Positions 1-9,250 of a DNA stretch of 64,000 bases are shown one piece after another. Both the position numbers and the translations under genes were made by a program. The notes below the pieces were generated by a model. That model was given only the letters and a program-made list of their open reading frames with translations. It was not told the DNA's origin and searched no databases. This DNA comes from G047528255 sp047528255 (GTDB lineage: Bacteria; Bacteroidota; Bacteroidia; Flavobacteriales; Blattabacteriaceae): assembly GCA_047528255.1 (NCBI GenBank), contig CP180024.1:496001-560000 (forward strand), given 5' to 3'. Each line of letters opens with the position of its first letter. Position 1 is the stretch's first letter.

Positions 1-198
1 CCCAGCTTCGAGTAGAATGGCTTGCAGGTTGCGCATCACTTGTCTGGTTTGGGATTCTATGTCTTGGGTAACTACTTTTTGGGTTTTCGGATCGATAGGT
101 ATTTGACCTGAGATATATAGGAAATTATTAACGATAACGGCTTGACTGTAAGGACCGATGGCTTTAGGGGCTTGTACGGTGGATAGGTTTTTTTTCAT
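1..198 (-). CDS. ridA: RidA/YjgF family enamine/imine deaminase, 3' end cut by window edge
   Basis: The first 66 codons read through the motifs GPYSQAV and ISGQIPIDP, which are typical of the RidA (YjgF/YER057c/UK114) family. These small cytosolic trimers hydrolyse reactive enamine/imine intermediates such as 2-aminoacrylate released by PLP enzymes. The ATG at 196-198 is the natural family start (MKK, then the family core). It lies 22 nt downstream of the lptD stop on the same strand, so the two are probably co-transcribed. The C-terminal half, with the active-site arginine region, lies outside the window. Confidence 0.9.
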   Translation of the reverse strand, partial: MKKNLSTVQAPKAIGPYSQAVIVNNFLYISGQIPIDPKTQKVVTQDIESQTRQVMRNLQAILLEAG

Positions 199-220
199 GA
201 TTGGTAGAGATATAAGGCAG

Positions 221-2818
221 TTATTTAAAAACGCTGTTTTTGTAATCTTCGGAGTTTCTTTTTTCATACTTCAAATCTTTTAAAATAGGGGCTTTTATCC
301 CGATAGAAAAATACCAGAAGCTGTAGCCTCCTACAGGACCCCAAAGAAAACTCATATTGAAACTGCGCAAGTCTCTATCGAAGTTGATCAGCGCGTTGGT
401 TATTTTTCGATTAACGAGATCATAATAGGCCTTAACCCCTATTTTCCAATGAGGTGTAGGGGAGATGCTTCCATCCATTTTCAACGAAACGCTTGTTTCA
501 GTCTTTCCTAAAAGGTCTTTGGAATAGTTATAACTAATACCGAGATTAAAGTTCCAAGGGATTTCATAACGGGCATAGTTGTCATCATCAAAATAGAATT
601 TTTCGTAGCGGATCTCTCCTTTCTTTTTGTAATTTTTTTTATTTTGATTTTCTTTTTTGAATGTGTTGTTATCTATACTGTAGTCTAAAAAAGACCATAA
701 GGATCGCTGTGTAAACTTTCCCCATCGGTCGATGAGATGGTTTTTGAACAAGATCGGATCCGTGTTATCGATACATATTTTGTAAGGATACAGACGACCC
801 TTTATATTTATTTTGATATTTTTTATGATCGTAGTGCTACCATTGAAAGTAATGTCGTTCCATCTGAAGACATCCTTGGTCATATCATAGGAAGTGCTTA
901 TGTTGAAGGTCTCTATCAATTTGATTTTTCTCGTTTCGATAGAATCGTTTTTATCTCGTATTTTCATCTCTAAATTATTCCCCAACGAGAAATCGACCCT
1001 CTGAGAGATTCCTGTAGAAGGAGAACTGTAGAGCCCGTTTTCAAATATGCTATAAGTTTTGTATTGATTATGACTATCGATATAATCTTTGTAATAGCCC
1101 AAAAAAGCTGTAGAAAAATCACGTGTATATGAATAATAGATTGTAGGTTCGATCTTGTGTCGAATGGCTTGAATGAGCGAGCCTTCTTTGAATTTTTTCA
1201 TTCCATATAGGGTAAAAGAAAATTCTGCCCCTATATCAAAGGTACGAAAGGGTTTGAATCCTCTTTTGGTGATCTCTATGACTTTATCTTGTCTTAAATC
1301 GTAAGATTTTTCAATGCTCTGCAAGACCCAATATTCATTATATCCTAAGTTAGAAACCAATCTAAAATAGGTAAACACGTCGGTTTTCGTACTTAGTGAC
1401 AGATGTTGTTCAGTTCCAGCTTTCATCTGGTCAAACATTTTTTTTTTGAATAGTTGTGAAGTGGTAGTGTTTACCGTGCTGTGCGCACCCATATTGTAAT
1501 CTATGGTAAAGTTACGCAAAAGAGTATTTCTTTTCCTTTGAAAAGGAGTCCTTTGCTGCATAGTCAGTGTCAAGTTGGGCAACGTCATATTCATCATTTC
1601 GGTGTTGAAATTTTGGCTTAAATCACCGCTCAAGGTGATTGAGATCGGAAATTCTTCAAAACTTTTTCTCAAACTGATGCTTGATAAGCTTGTATTGGTA
1701 AATACAGAGCCATTACTTATATTTTTAGTGCTGAGTGTATTTCTATAGTAGATTTTGTTACTCGCGTAGTTGACGTTAGCAGAAAAAAAGAGGCTGGGAC
1801 TGGCTTTGATGTCTTGGATATGACTCCAGCTCAACTCAAAATTGTTGCTTTTGTTGTAATCCCTTAATCCTTTGGTTCCCGTTATGATATTTTGATAATT
1901 GAAGGCTAAATGACCGGAATATTTGTATCTCAACTTGTATTCAGCTTGTGTATCTATTCTCCAACTTCCGTTGGTGTAGACCGAGCTCATGATTTTGGAA
2001 TTCGAATAATCCGAAATTGGCCAGAAGAACCCGAAGTTTTCCAAAAAAAATCCGCTATCAGCTCGCTCGCCCCAACGGGGAATGAGAATACCCGCATTGT
2101 TCTTGTCTGCCAGGGGGATGTAGGAAAAAGGAAAAAATAAAGGCATAGGAATCTTATAGATATACATCAATATGGGTCCGGTGATAATCGAATGTTTATC
2201 GATATGCTTGATCTTGTTTGTTTTCAGATAATAGTCTGGTGAGGTGTCCTTTTTTTCCTTGAAATAAGGATCGGTCGTGTATAAAGCATCTCGCATCAAA
2301 TTGATGCTGTCACTTTTTCTTTTAATTTTTTTGGCAATAATCACACCATCTTGCTCTTCGGTGCGAAGATTCTCGGCAATACCTTTTTTTGTTTTGAAGT
2401 TGAACCGAAAACTGCTGTATTCATATTTTTTTTCTCCTTGAATGAATTTTGTCGTCCCGTAGGTCTTTCCGGTTGAGTCGATCTTGCAGCGAGTATAAAT
2501 TTCATTCGTTTTCCAATCGATCTCTATATAATCGGCTTGAATTTTTATGTCTGTATAATCTATCGAGGCGTTCCCGATGAGGTAAGTTTTTTTGTGTTCC
2601 AGATCGTGATCTTGTACGTCTGCGTTGTATTTGATTGGCTCTTTTAAGATCTCTTCTTTTTTTTGAAACACATCTTCCTGATCCTTCGGTATGACGGGGC
2701 TTTCCGAGGCCTGATGGGCACAGATCAACCCGTGAAGAAGGATAAAAAAAAATAAGAAAGTATGTCGTTCCGTTTTCTTGATCAAAGGATTTAATATTTT
2801 TGCAATTTGTGCGGTCAC
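221..2818 (-). CDS. lptD: LPS-assembly outer-membrane protein LptD (Bacteroidetes type)
   Basis: This 865-aa protein matches the Bacteroidetes LptD family. After a hydrophobic signal (about residues 18-36) comes an OstA/LptA-like beta-jellyroll region (about 70-250) with repeated short beta motifs (GNASIDYTDIKIQADYIEID). The rest is aromatic-rich alternating sequence expected of a large outer-membrane barrel. LptD inserts lipopolysaccharide into the outer leaflet, so the cell probably still makes LPS or LOS. The only start before the signal is a GTG at 2816-2818, 26 nt from the divergent amidase ATG. It does not end in the usual aromatic residue. ridA follows after 22 nt. The identification rests on domain layout and on the ridA-lptD-amidase-MCE gene order, which I recall as common in Flavobacteriia. 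Confidence 0.85.
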   Translation of the reverse strand: MTAQIAKILNPLIKKTERHTFLFFFILLHGLICAHQASESPVIPKDQEDVFQKKEEILKEPIKYNADVQDHDLEHKKTYLIGNASIDYTDIKIQADYIEIDWKTNEIYTRCKIDSTGKTYGTTKFIQGEKKYEYSSFRFNFKTKKGIAENLRTEEQDGVIIAKKIKRKSDSINLMRDALYTTDPYFKEKKDTSPDYYLKTNKIKHIDKHSIITGPILMYIYKIPMPLFFPFSYIPLADKNNAGILIPRWGERADSGFFLENFGFFWPISDYSNSKIMSSVYTNGSWRIDTQAEYKLRYKYSGHLAFNYQNIITGTKGLRDYNKSNNFELSWSHIQDIKASPSLFFSANVNYASNKIYYRNTLSTKNISNGSVFTNTSLSSISLRKSFEEFPISITLSGDLSQNFNTEMMNMTLPNLTLTMQQRTPFQRKRNTLLRNFTIDYNMGAHSTVNTTTSQLFKKKMFDQMKAGTEQHLSLSTKTDVFTYFRLVSNLGYNEYWVLQSIEKSYDLRQDKVIEITKRGFKPFRTFDIGAEFSFTLYGMKKFKEGSLIQAIRHKIEPTIYYSYTRDFSTAFLGYYKDYIDSHNQYKTYSIFENGLYSSPSTGISQRVDFSLGNNLEMKIRDKNDSIETRKIKLIETFNISTSYDMTKDVFRWNDITFNGSTTIIKNIKINIKGRLYPYKICIDNTDPILFKNHLIDRWGKFTQRSLWSFLDYSIDNNTFKKENQNKKNYKKKGEIRYEKFYFDDDNYARYEIPWNFNLGISYNYSKDLLGKTETSVSLKMDGSISPTPHWKIGVKAYYDLVNRKITNALINFDRDLRSFNMSFLWGPVGGYSFWYFSIGIKAPILKDLKYEKRNSEDYKNSVFK
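2795..2802 (+). promoter_or_regulatory. Putative -7 box of the amidase gene
   Basis: TATTTTTG fits the Bacteroidetes -7 consensus TAnnTTTG and lies 42 nt before the amidase ATG. No good -33 TTTG is seen at the usual spacing. The box lies inside the first codons of the divergent lptD. Confidence 0.35.
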
Positions 2819-2844
2819 AAATTAGCCAAAAAATCATCCTTGAT

Positions 2845-4005
2845 ATGAATTTTATTTCCGCTCGTCTTCTTTTTTTATTCCTTTTTACGTTTTTTTCTCT
2901 TTGGCCTCTTTATCCGCAAAATAAAAATTTCACTGTAGTGCTCGACGCCGGACATGGTGGGGGAGACACCGGAGCTTACGGTTATGGTGGGTACGAGAAA
3001 AACATAACTTTATCCATAGCTCAAAAATTGGGGGCTTATATTAAAAAACGTCATTCTTCAGAAGTAAAAATTATATACACTCGAACTATGGATGTATTCA
3101 TTCCTTTGATCAATAGGGCAAAGATTGCTAATAATCATCACGCCAACCTCTTTATTTCCATTCATTGTAATGCCACTCCCAGGTCTTCTCCCGAAGGGAC
3201 GGAAACTTGTGTGCTCGGTATACACCGTAGCCAGGACAATTTCAATGTGGCCAAGCGAGAAAACTCGGTGATCTTTCTCGAACCTGATTATAAGAAAACT
3301 TATCAAGGTTTTGATCCAAATTCGCCGCAATCGGTCATAGGTCTAACCCTCATACAAAACACTTATTTGAGGAACAGCATCGAGTTTGCCAAAAAGGTAG
3401 AAGAACAATTCACCATCATCGGAAGGCACTCAAGAGGAGTCAAGCAAGCCGGTTTTTTGGTCATCAGAGAGACAGCCATGCCTGCGGTTTTGATAGAGAC
3501 CGGTTTCATCACCAATCGAAATGAAGGGGCGTATTTAGGGTCTCCCAACGGGCAAGATGAACTTGCTCAAGCCATTTACAAAGCATTTACTCAGTTCAAA
3601 GATGAGTATGACAATAAAGATACCCAAGCTACGGAACAGATACCCCCCCCGATTCAAGAGCCTTCCTCAGTAAGTCTTCCTCAAACAAAGGGAGAGGAAA
3701 ATGTTTCGACCTCTTCCCACGAAAATTCGGACAAAAATGTTATTTTGTATAAGGTTCAACTTTTTTCAATCACCAAAAAACTTTCCGAAAATGACCCTGC
3801 TTTTCATGGATTAACTCCTGTTTCTTTCTACATGAAAGGAGGAATATATAAATATACTTATGGCAATACCTCCAAGGTTCACGTAATCAAAAATATATTG
3901 GAGCAAACCCGATCGATCGGGTTTCCTTCCGCTTTTATCATCGGAATGAAGGACGGAAAACGGCTGCTTGATCAACAGATAAAAGCTTTGTTAGAAAAAC
4001 ATTAA
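2845..4005 (+). CDS. N-acetylmuramoyl-L-alanine amidase (Amidase_3) with C-terminal SPOR-like tail
   Basis: This 386-aa secreted peptidoglycan hydrolase cleaves the amide bond between MurNAc and the stem peptide. A signal peptide covers about residues 1-24. The Amidase_3 domain follows with the zinc ligands in VVLDAGHGG, GGYEKN and ISIHCNA and the catalytic glutamate in VLIETGF. A proline/serine-rich linker leads to a C-terminal region (about 300-385) resembling the SPOR-like tail of Bacteroidetes amidases. The open frame extends to a TTG at 2800, but the ATG at 2845 directly precedes the signal peptide and is preferred. The MCE gene follows after 26 nt in the same direction. Confidence 0.9.
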   Translation: MNFISARLLFLFLFTFFSLWPLYPQNKNFTVVLDAGHGGGDTGAYGYGGYEKNITLSIAQKLGAYIKKRHSSEVKIIYTRTMDVFIPLINRAKIANNHHANLFISIHCNATPRSSPEGTETCVLGIHRSQDNFNVAKRENSVIFLEPDYKKTYQGFDPNSPQSVIGLTLIQNTYLRNSIEFAKKVEEQFTIIGRHSRGVKQAGFLVIRETAMPAVLIETGFITNRNEGAYLGSPNGQDELAQAIYKAFTQFKDEYDNKDTQATEQIPPPIQEPSSVSLPQTKGEENVSTSSHENSDKNVILYKVQLFSITKKLSENDPAFHGLTPVSFYMKGGIYKYTYGNTSKVHVIKNILEQTRSIGFPSAFIIGMKDGKRLLDQQIKALLEKH

Positions 4006-4031
4006 TATTGTGGTTTTAAACCTTCTTAATC

Positions 4032-5009
4032 TTGAAATTTCAAAAAGAAATAAAGGCGGGGTTGATTGCATTGATCGCTGTGACTTCCTTCGTAGCCTTG
4101 ATTAATTTCCTCAAAGGAAACAGTTTTTTCCAGTCTGGAACTTTACTCTATGCTATATATGATGATGTGAATGGATTAGAGACTTCCAGACCTGTTGCTA
4201 TCAATGGGTTGAAAGTAGGTAAGGTAGAAAAAATTTATTTCCATTCAGATCGCTCCGGACGATTACTCGTAGAGATGAGAGTAGAAACGGATTTGGATTT
4301 TTCCGTAAATACTGTAGCTATGATCGATGGAGCCGGATTAGTATCCGGTCCGCAGATTAATCTTGTTCTGTCTTATAAGGGGCGAAAGGTCAGAGACGGA
4401 GATACGATCAAAGGGGGGCTCAAACCCTCAGCGATTTCCAGTTTATTTGCTGACGTAAATTTGCTCAAGAACAAGTTACAACAAGTATTAACTCGTATGG
4501 ATATTATGTTGGCGTCGTTCAACAGTGTTTTAGATCAAGAAAGCCAAAGACAAATCAAAGACCTTTTTAAGGGAATCAATACTACCTTACAGTCTGTAAA
4601 AACCGGGACTGACGCCATTGCAAAAACCACGCAGCACTTTAATCGTACGACCGACGCCGTTACGAAGATAATGGCCGACAATAGCTCCGGTTTCAACAGT
4701 TCTCTCCACAGCATCGAAGAGGTTGCCGACAAGGTTAATAAAATCGATATCACTCAAACTTTTGTCAAACTCAACGCTTCTCTAAAGTCTTTTAATCAAG
4801 TTATGAACAAAATCAGGAGTGGAGAAGGCACTTTGGGGAAACTTGTTGCTTCAGACGACGAATTGTATAATAGACTGAGTCAGATTTCCAAAGAATTAGA
4901 GCTGTTAGCACAAGACTTAAGGTTGCATCCAAAGCGTTATTTACATTTCTCTATTTTCGGGAAAAAAGTGCAACCCTATCAAAAAAAGCCTTTGGAAAAA
5001 GAGGAATAA
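4032..5009 (+). CDS. MlaD family (MCE domain) phospholipid transport protein
   Basis: The 325-aa protein has an N-terminal membrane anchor (about residues 8-27), then an MCE/MlaD domain (about 36-120; core VNGLETSRPVAINGLKVGKV and GLVSGPQINL) and a long alpha-helical, coiled-coil-like tail. MlaD-type proteins are the periplasmic substrate-binding part of ABC systems that move phospholipids between the membranes. The start codon is TTG at 4032, because no ATG precedes the anchor. It follows the amidase by 26 nt and is probably in its operon. No MlaE or MlaF partner is visible. IS DNA begins 75 nt downstream. Confidence 0.87.
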   Translation: MKFQKEIKAGLIALIAVTSFVALINFLKGNSFFQSGTLLYAIYDDVNGLETSRPVAINGLKVGKVEKIYFHSDRSGRLLVEMRVETDLDFSVNTVAMIDGAGLVSGPQINLVLSYKGRKVRDGDTIKGGLKPSAISSLFADVNLLKNKLQQVLTRMDIMLASFNSVLDQESQRQIKDLFKGINTTLQSVKTGTDAIAKTTQHFNRTTDAVTKIMADNSSGFNSSLHSIEEVADKVNKIDITQTFVKLNASLKSFNQVMNKIRSGEGTLGKLVASDDELYNRLSQISKELELLAQDLRLHPKRYLHFSIFGKKVQPYQKKPLEKEE

Positions 5010-5084
5010 AAGCAAGCCCTGTGAAATTTGGACTGAGCAACAATTTTTTTCTTCTATGCTTCACAATCGAGGGGTCCTTATTTC

Positions 5085-6006
5085 AAGAACGTTGTATGAG
5101 AGAAGAAGGGGGAATATTTGTAATATCAACATCTTTTTTTGTATATTCTGGAGTAGAAAATAAAAAATTCGGATTTATGCTCATGAAGCACCTCGAAAAT
5201 AAGCTTTAGTGAGCTATATATGAAACGTTCTACTAGAAGGAGTGAATTTTTCAAAAAATTAAACACTTGATCCACTGGGAAGGAATGGGAAGAAATAAAA
5301 CAAAATATATCAAAAAGGAGAGGAAATAAAAGGTCAAGCTACTTACAATGGAATATCATTATTTAAGATGGTGCTTTTGAGTAACTGGTATGATCTCAGT
5401 GATATAGGAACGGAAGAATTGGTAAAAAATTCTATAAACTACATGCGCTTTTGTGGTTTTCGATTGGAAGATAATATACCAGATCATACAACTCTATACA
5501 AAGTTTGCAATGAAATAATAGTCAAAAAAGCATATAAGAGCTTACTGAAAAAAATGAATAAGGAATTAGAAAAGAATCAGACGATACTTAAAACAGGAGT
5601 GATAGTAGATGCCAATATTACAGTGAGGCCTTTTCTCCCAAGGGATCTCCTATCCACGTAGGAGAGGATCGGAAGGAAATGGGGGAAAAGTAAATCACTC
5701 AAAAAAAGCAAGGGTAAAAAAAAGAGACTTAATCAGGGCCTAGACACTCAAGGAAAATGGCTTAAGAAATCAGGTAAACTCTACTACAGATATAAGAAGC
5801 ACATAGTGGGGGGGGGGGGGTAAATAGAATTATACTAGCAGTACATAGCGTAGCCGCCAATGAGTATGATATTAAAATAGATATAATCTAATTTATTTAT
5901 AATTAATAATTTTCGAACACGATATGAAAGGTAACCCTACCTCTTCTCCAACGAGCCCATCTAGGGTGGGCTGAATAAAGGTAATCCACCTTAACACAAT
6001 GGGCTC
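5085..6006 (+). mobile_element. IS5-family element, internally deleted
   Basis: The right end starts at AAGAACGTTGTATG and the left end finishes at CACAATGGGCTC. The transposase 5' half is present with stops; its frame reads NYMRFCGFRLEDN and GVIVDANITVRP. Most of the 3' half is missing after about 5880. A run of 13 G lies at 5808-5820. Confidence 0.85.
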
Positions 6007-6009
6007 ATA

Positions 6010-6235
6010 TTTTTCTTATTTCTTTCTCCATACCTTCGCAGTGGATCAAGTTTTTTAACCTTTTGAAAAAATAACTCCTTCTGATAGAACATTCCATATA
6101 TAGTTCGCTAAAATTTATTTAGCGCAAATCTTCTGAGCATAAAGCCTGATTTTTTTAGATTTTTACTCTAAAATATACGAAATAATATTTTGATTTATAA
6201 ATATTTTAAACCCCATTTTCTCATACAATATTCTC
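6010..6235 (-). mobile_element. IS5-family 5' fragment
   Basis: The reversed first 220 bp of the same IS: right terminal end, leader and the start of the transposase. Its terminus (ending TTCTC at 6235) lies 3 nt beyond the stop codon of the M14 peptidase gene. Confidence 0.85.
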
Positions 6236-6238
6236 GCT

Positions 6239-7390
6239 TTATTCAGAATCAACAAGGCGAAATTTGGCAGGCCCACCAAGTTTGGGATAAGTTTCACCGT
6301 CTTCTCCGAGATAATACTTGCCGTTAGCCTGGGTCTCTTCACGACCGAAAAATCCCCCTAAATCTCCGATATCAATAATCCGAAGCTCGAATTCCAGCTC
6401 TCGGGTATCTATATTATACTTTTCCTCAATCATCAGAGCGATATCGACCATAAGTTCGACCGTTCCTTTTCGGATTTTTACTTGTCTATAAATTTGATCC
6501 AATAGATTTTTTCCGTTTTCTGGAATGGAAAAATAAGAGTGATGATGTCGAACAAAATCATCCTCCGTAGCTAGTGCGTAAAAACCGGACAAGAGAGCCA
6601 GCGCATTGTATTTTCTGCTTTGTTTTTTTTGCTGATCTTCTCGATAGTATCCGGCTTCGAAAAGCACACAAGGATAACTCAATTGTTGAAAACAATCCCC
6701 AGTGGAAGTAGGATAAAATTCATCGGAATATCGTCCGATTTTTCCCGATAAAATCTGAGAAAGTTCCTTTTCGATACAAGCGATGATCCCCATCGTTATC
6801 TTTCGATTTTCGGTGATTGTCCGTTCTTCGTCTTCAGCGGGAGCCAAAAAAGAAAAAACAGCGGGTTGAGACGTTTGACCGACATGAAAAATACTCCTTT
6901 GGTCATGCAAATTGAAAAGAACCTCAGGACGAAGCTGTTGCACTCGATCAAAAAGTAATCGTATCTCCGGAGATTGTAATGCTCTTCCGTCACGATTCGG
7001 ATCAACACCTAAAGCATTGCGACGTTGAAACTTTTCCGCACCGTCAGGATTGAGCATGGGAATGAATGAAAAATTTAAACGTGAGAGCAAAAATAGAGCT
7101 AGTGGACTGTTCTCTTGAAAAAAATTCAATACATCAAACATTGCTGCCGTTCCTGTGGTTTCGTTACCGTGCATTTGAGACCAGATCAATATTTTTTTTG
7201 ATCCGACACCCCAAGAGAGTTGAAAGATTCCTCTTTTTTCTATCGAATGTCCGATGAGATCGATCGAGCAGAGTTCTCTGTGTTTTTTAAATAGCCTTGA
7301 TAAATCAGCATGTCTAAAGATTCTGGATGAAATACTTCTTTCTTTGAATTCATCATAAGCTTTCTCTAAGGAGTGGATGTCGAATTTCAT
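6239..7390 (-). CDS. M14 family zinc carboxypeptidase
   Basis: The 383-aa protein carries the M14 signature: zinc ligands H74 and E77 in QMHGNET and H162 in NLHDQ, substrate-binding N132/R133 in DPNRD, and the catalytic glutamate E245 in LFEAGYY. It removes C-terminal residues from peptides. There is no clear signal peptide, so it may act in the cytoplasm. The length and the C-terminal extra domain (about 290-383) resemble Bacteroidetes M14 proteins of unknown substrate. The ATG is at 7390, 20 nt below a good -7 box. An IS terminus sits 3 nt after the stop codon, so the coding sequence appears complete but any native terminator is lost. Confidence 0.88.
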   Translation of the reverse strand: MKFDIHSLEKAYDEFKERSISSRIFRHADLSRLFKKHRELCSIDLIGHSIEKRGIFQLSWGVGSKKILIWSQMHGNETTGTAAMFDVLNFFQENSPLALFLLSRLNFSFIPMLNPDGAEKFQRRNALGVDPNRDGRALQSPEIRLLFDRVQQLRPEVLFNLHDQRSIFHVGQTSQPAVFSFLAPAEDEERTITENRKITMGIIACIEKELSQILSGKIGRYSDEFYPTSTGDCFQQLSYPCVLFEAGYYREDQQKKQSRKYNALALLSGFYALATEDDFVRHHHSYFSIPENGKNLLDQIYRQVKIRKGTVELMVDIALMIEEKYNIDTRELEFELRIIDIGDLGGFFGREETQANGKYYLGEDGETYPKLGGPAKFRLVDSE

Positions 7391-7659
7391 TGCAGTTAAT
7401 TTTTTTTTACAAATATAAAATCCGTTTACGTATATAAATACTTTACATAAGTAAATAGATAACTGTTTAACATTGTTAACATCATGTTTATTTCTATTGA
7501 AAATTTATTGATTTATAATTTTATATATTTGTTTATGAGGTTAATATATTATCCTATATGTATCTATTATACAGATTAACTTCAATTATTTTTGTAGTTT
7601 TAATATGTATGTAAAGGAATAGATTTTTAATAAAAACAAAAAAAAATATACATTTGTAT
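7391..7659. other. AT-rich divergent intergenic region with a palindrome
   Basis: 269 bp of very AT-rich DNA separate the divergent M14 peptidase and XRE regulator genes. It holds several TAnnTTTG boxes: minus strand at 7410-7417, plus strand at 7524-7531 and 7587-7594, and one at 7649-7656 overlapping the regulator start. A 13-bp perfect inverted repeat TTAACATTGTTAA lies at 7467-7479 and could be an operator of the neighbouring regulator. No gene is seen. Confidence 0.4.
7410..7417 (-). promoter_or_regulatory. Putative -7 box of the M14 peptidase gene
   Basis: The minus strand reads TATATTTG (TAnnTTTG), 19 nt before the ATG at 7390. No clear -33 box is seen. Confidence 0.4.
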
Positions 7660-8013
7660 ATGATTTCCAGAATTGAAAAAATCATATCAGATTATGGTTT
7701 ATCACATGCTGCATTTTCTGATAAAATCGGTGTGACGCGTTCAAGTCTTTCTCATATCTTTTCAGGAAGGAATAAACCGAGTCTAGAGGTTGTATTGAAA
7801 ATTTATTCGGCCTTTCCTAATCTGGATTTAGAATGGCTATTGACGGGAAAGAAATCTTTCAGTGAGGGTTCAAAGTCTTCAAACTCGTCGTCTCATCATC
7901 CTATTCTACCCATTGAAAAAGGGGGAGAAGAATCCCAAGCTGTTGAACGTATCGTAATATTTTTTAAAAACAGAACGTTTAAAAGTTACACACCTCACGT
8001 TAAAGATAAATAA
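7660..8013 (+). CDS. XRE family helix-turn-helix transcriptional regulator
   Basis: This 117-aa protein has an N-terminal HTH_3 domain (about residues 5-60; core HAAFSDKIGVTRSSLSHIFSGRNKPS), followed by a serine-rich linker and a short C-terminal segment (ERIVIFFKNRTFKSYTP). Bacteroidetes have many small regulators of this layout, whose targets are mostly unknown. The frame is open from a TTG at 7654, but the ATG at 7660 is the likely start. A 13-bp palindrome about 180 bp upstream is a candidate binding site. IS DNA starts 14 nt after the stop. Confidence 0.85.
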   Translation: MISRIEKIISDYGLSHAAFSDKIGVTRSSLSHIFSGRNKPSLEVVLKIYSAFPNLDLEWLLTGKKSFSEGSKSSNSSSHHPILPIEKGGEESQAVERIVIFFKNRTFKSYTPHVKDK

Positions 8014-8027
8014 AGATCTTTTCTTAC

Positions 8028-9250
8028 GAGAACGTTGCATGGAAAAAGGAGGTTAAAATATTTGTAAATCAATATATTGTTTCGTCTATTTGGAGTAGAA
8101 AATAAAAAACTCGAATCTATGCTCAGAAGTACCGTGCAACTAAGCTTTAGTAAGCTATATATAGAACGTTCTACCAGAAGGTAGTTAGTTTTTCAAAAAG
8201 TTAAAGCCTTGATCCAATGGTAAGTGGATGAAGAAAGAAATAAAAAAAACATATCAAAAAGGCCAGGGAATAAAAGGCCAACCTGCTTACAGTGGAATAT
8301 CTTTATTTAAGATGATAACTTTTGAGTCACTAGTATGATCTCAGTGATATAGGAACGGAAGAATTTGTAAAAAATGCCATAGCCTGCATGCGTTTTTGTG
8401 TTTTCGATTCGAAGATCAGATCCCAGATCATACGAATCTATACAGGTTTCGCAATGAAATAGTAGCCAAAAAGGTATATGAGAGCTTACTGAAAAAGATC
8501 AATAAGGACTTAGATAAGAATCAGGCGATAGTTAAAACAGGAGTGATAAGTGGAGGATCGGAAAGAAGAGTGTCAAAAGCAAATCAGTCAAAGAAAAGAA
8601 AAGGAAAAAAAGAAGCTCAATCAGGAGTAAACACTCAAGAAAAATGGCTCAAGAAATCAGGTAAACTCTACTACGGATACAAAAATCACATAGAGGGTGG
8701 ATAAAAAGGGAATGATACTAGCAGTATAGCCGTACATAGCGTAGCAGCCAATGAGCATAATACTAGAGGAGTAAATCCCATTAATAAGCAAACTAGGATA
8801 TAAGCCTAGAGAAAGTATATGCAGACAAAGATCACCAAGTACCTGTCAACGTGTCTTACTTTCATAGTCGAAATATAAAAAACCGTATACAATAAAAAAG
8901 CCTATAGGAACCGTCCCTTAAGAGTGTATATCTATATTATTCAATAAATTAGTGAGTAAAACCCGATGGGTAGTAGAAGGTGCTTTTAGCAGTATAAAGC
9001 GTTAGTTTGGACCAAGAAAGGCTAGTTACAAAGGATTAGCGCGTGTTCATGCTCAGCATCTTATGAAAATTATGGAGAATAATTTGTATCGTTCCCCTGG
9101 CATTATTATGAGCTGTTCATAAAAATAAATATATTTAATTTATAATCAATAGCTTTCGAATACAATGTGAAAGACTAAATCTATATCGTTCTCCAACGAA
9201 GCCCTTCTAGGAGGGGGGGTAACCCTATTTCACCTTAACACAATGGTCTC
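8028..9250 (+). mobile_element. IS5-family element, near full length, dead
   Basis: Bounded by GAGAACGTTGCATGG at 8028 and CACAATGGTCTC ending at 9250. The transposase is broken by many frameshifts; readable pieces include ETQSGVDTQGKW-like and RWVVEGAFSSIK-like blocks. The left end runs into pnuC and supplies its stop codon. No clear target duplication is seen. Confidence 0.9.

Noticed and set aside
2502..2837. A 111-codon minus-strand frame at the lptD start
   Set aside because: It overlaps lptD in another frame and its arginine-rich sequence is a shadow translation; lptD has clear domain features.
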